A program made the translations under genes and the position numbers. DNA of 7,186 nucleotides from CBDVAK01 sp965371945 (lineage in GTDB: Bacteria; Pseudomonadota; Gammaproteobacteria; Competibacterales; JAHEDQ01). How positions within the stretch are numbered: position 1 is the first letter of the stretch; each line of letters starts with the position of its first letter. Below the pieces are notes generated by a model that had not been told where the DNA came from, did no database searches, and worked only from the letters and a program-made list of their open reading frames with translations. The stretch covers positions 1 to 7,186 of the forward strand of contig CBDVAK010000179.1 in the NCBI GenBank assembly GCA_965371945.1, written 5' to 3'. Shown here piece after piece: positions 5,970 through 7,186 of the stretch.

Positions 5970-7186
5970 ATGAATACCTTCTGGACCATTTGGGTGACCC
6001 TGATAGTGCTGTTGTCTTTGACAACCATGTACTACGTGATCGGTCATCTTTACAGAAAACGCAACACCGAGAGCTATGACCGGGTGCTTGAGAACTATGA
6101 CGGCATCGAGGAACGCGACGGGCCGGTGCCGAAGATCGTCTGGTTTGCATACGCGGGGGGTCTGGCGATCGCTGCCGTGTACCTGCTCTATATGCCCGCC
6201 CTTGGCGGTTTTCAAGGCCTTGGTGGCTTCCGGACGACTGACACCATTGATACCGATAGTTTCAGGACGCTCGACGAAGTGATTGCCAAACTGGACCCGG
6301 GTGATCCCGCGGATCTGACCACGCTGGCGAAAAATCCGGCACTGGTTGCCGCGGGAAGCCGGGTTTTTCAAAATACCTGTATCGCCTGTCATCGCCAGAA
6401 TGCTCAGGGTCAGAAAATGTTCCCTAACCTGACCGATAATGACTGGAAGTATGGTTCCAGTGATACACAGATCTGGCATTCGATTGCCAGTGGGCGCAAG
6501 GCAGCCATGCCCGGTTGGGGCGACGTTCTGAAAGACGAGAAAATTGACGAACTCACCGATTACCTGGTCTCTCTGAACAAGGAACGTTTACCGTTCAGCA
6601 GTCGGCAGGACGTCGCCGCTGGCCGCGCGCTGTACAAACAGCATTGTGTGTCCTGTCACGGCCCTGAGGCCAAGGGCAAGCAGGAAATTGGGGCACCTGA
6701 TCTGGCCGATGACGTCTGGCTGTACGGCGGTGACAAGAGCCTGATAGCCCATTCCATCAAGCGGGGTCTGAACGGGACCATGCCGGCTTTTGAAACGCGT
6801 TTGACCCGACCTGAACTGCTTGCCGTTGCTGCGTATATCAAGCACCTTGACATCAAGGCCGGCGAAGAGCAGGCCAATGAAGACGAAGCAAGCGAAGCGT
6901 TGCTCAAGAAGGGTGAGTACCTTGCCCGTATCGGTGACTGTGTCGCCTGCCACACGGCGCCCGAAGGTGGAGAACCCATGGCAGGGGGTCTGGGCTTCCT
7001 GCTGCCACCCATGGGTACCATTCACTCGACCAATATTTCCCAACACAGCGACTCCGGTATCGGCCGTTACACCTACGCGGAGTTCCATGACGTGATGAAG
7101 AAAGGCAAAGGAAGGCGTGGTTATCTTTATCCCGCAATGCCCTATACCTCCTTCAAGTACGTGACAGATGAGGATATCGAAGCCAT
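5970..7186 (+). CDS. ccoP: Extended cbb3-type oxidase subunit III (CcoP) with a third haem c domain, 3' end beyond window
   Basis: CcoP is the membrane-anchored cytochrome c subunit that takes electrons from soluble donors and relays them to CcoO/CcoN. The frame is open for 405 codons without a stop and leaves the window. Hydrophobic segments lie at about residues 4-28 and 58-80, with the CcoP-typical YDGIEERDGPVPKIVWF between and into them. Haem domain 1 has C137-IA-C140-H141 and M180 (MPGWG), plus FPNLTDNDWKYG. Haem domain 2 has C226-VS-C229-H230 and M271 (TMPAF), plus APDLADDVWLYGG. A normal CcoP of about 300 residues would stop near here. Instead, an acidic linker (about 293-313) leads to a third domain with C324-VA-C327-H328 (GEYLARIGDCVACHT), HSTNIS, GIGRYTYAEF and M390 (YPAMPYTSF). 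This wording is that of the first domain of alcohol/gluconate-dehydrogenase cytochrome c subunits. No ccoQ precedes it; the gap to ccoO is 39 bases. The ATG is preceded by GGTGAG (5958-5963). The number of further haem domains cannot be seen. Confidence 0.93.
   Translation, partial: MNTFWTIWVTLIVLLSLTTMYYVIGHLYRKRNTESYDRVLENYDGIEERDGPVPKIVWFAYAGGLAIAAVYLLYMPALGGFQGLGGFRTTDTIDTDSFRTLDEVIAKLDPGDPADLTTLAKNPALVAAGSRVFQNTCIACHRQNAQGQKMFPNLTDNDWKYGSSDTQIWHSIASGRKAAMPGWGDVLKDEKIDELTDYLVSLNKERLPFSSRQDVAAGRALYKQHCVSCHGPEAKGKQEIGAPDLADDVWLYGGDKSLIAHSIKRGLNGTMPAFETRLTRPELLAVAAYIKHLDIKAGEEQANEDEASEALLKKGEYLARIGDCVACHTAPEGGEPMAGGLGFLLPPMGTIHSTNISQHSDSGIGRYTYAEFHDVMKKGKGRRGYLYPAMPYTSFKYVTDEDIEA

Noticed and set aside
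5382..6479. A 365-residue open frame on the minus strand across ccoO and ccoP
   Set aside because: It runs antisense through the haem-binding codons of both cytochrome subunits and reads as low-information His/Arg/Gly-rich sequence with no family signature.

Overview
The window looks like a chromosomal segment from a proteobacterium, most likely gammaproteobacterial. The grounds are the cbb3-type cytochrome oxidase subunits (closest by eye to the Pseudomonas/Vibrio kind), the high GC content and the Shine-Dalgarno-led start codons. This is inference from recognisable protein families, since no database search was possible. All supported genes lie on the + strand.

Layout. Positions 1-93 hold what may be the last 30 codons of an upstream gene I do not recognise. 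Positions 125-3694 encode one very large regulator of 1189 residues. It has an N-terminal class III nucleotide cyclase domain, a STAND/AAA-type ATPase, a long TPR-like helical region and a C-terminal LuxR-type helix-turn-helix. All six canonical catalytic residues of a class III adenylate cyclase can be read directly. The next 210 bases (3695-3904) contain a GC-rich hairpin and then the decapitated C-terminal end of a c-type cytochrome gene (about 3762-3881), which lacks its haem-binding CXXCH motif.

From 3905 the cbb3 terminal oxidase operon begins: ccoN (3905-5320), ccoO (5313-5930, overlapping ccoN by 8 bases) and ccoP (5970 to beyond the window end). No ccoQ lies between ccoO and ccoP. 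CcoN carries the haem and copper ligands of an active oxidase, and CcoO has one haem c site. CcoP has two membrane segments and the usual two haem c domains.

The most unusual feature is that the ccoP frame does not stop after its second haem domain. It runs through an acidic linker into a third haem c domain whose sequence resembles the first domain of the cytochrome c subunit of membrane alcohol/gluconate-type dehydrogenases. It is still open at the window edge, so the protein has at least three haems and possibly more.

How they work together. CcoN, CcoO and CcoP form a high-affinity, proton-pumping oxidase in which electrons pass from haems c in CcoP and CcoO to the haem b/b3-CuB centre of CcoN. 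The extra domain on CcoP would be an additional periplasmic electron entry or exit point. The cyclase-ATPase-HTH protein upstream could link cAMP signalling to transcription. Its adjacency to the oxidase operon suggests, but does not show, a regulatory connection.
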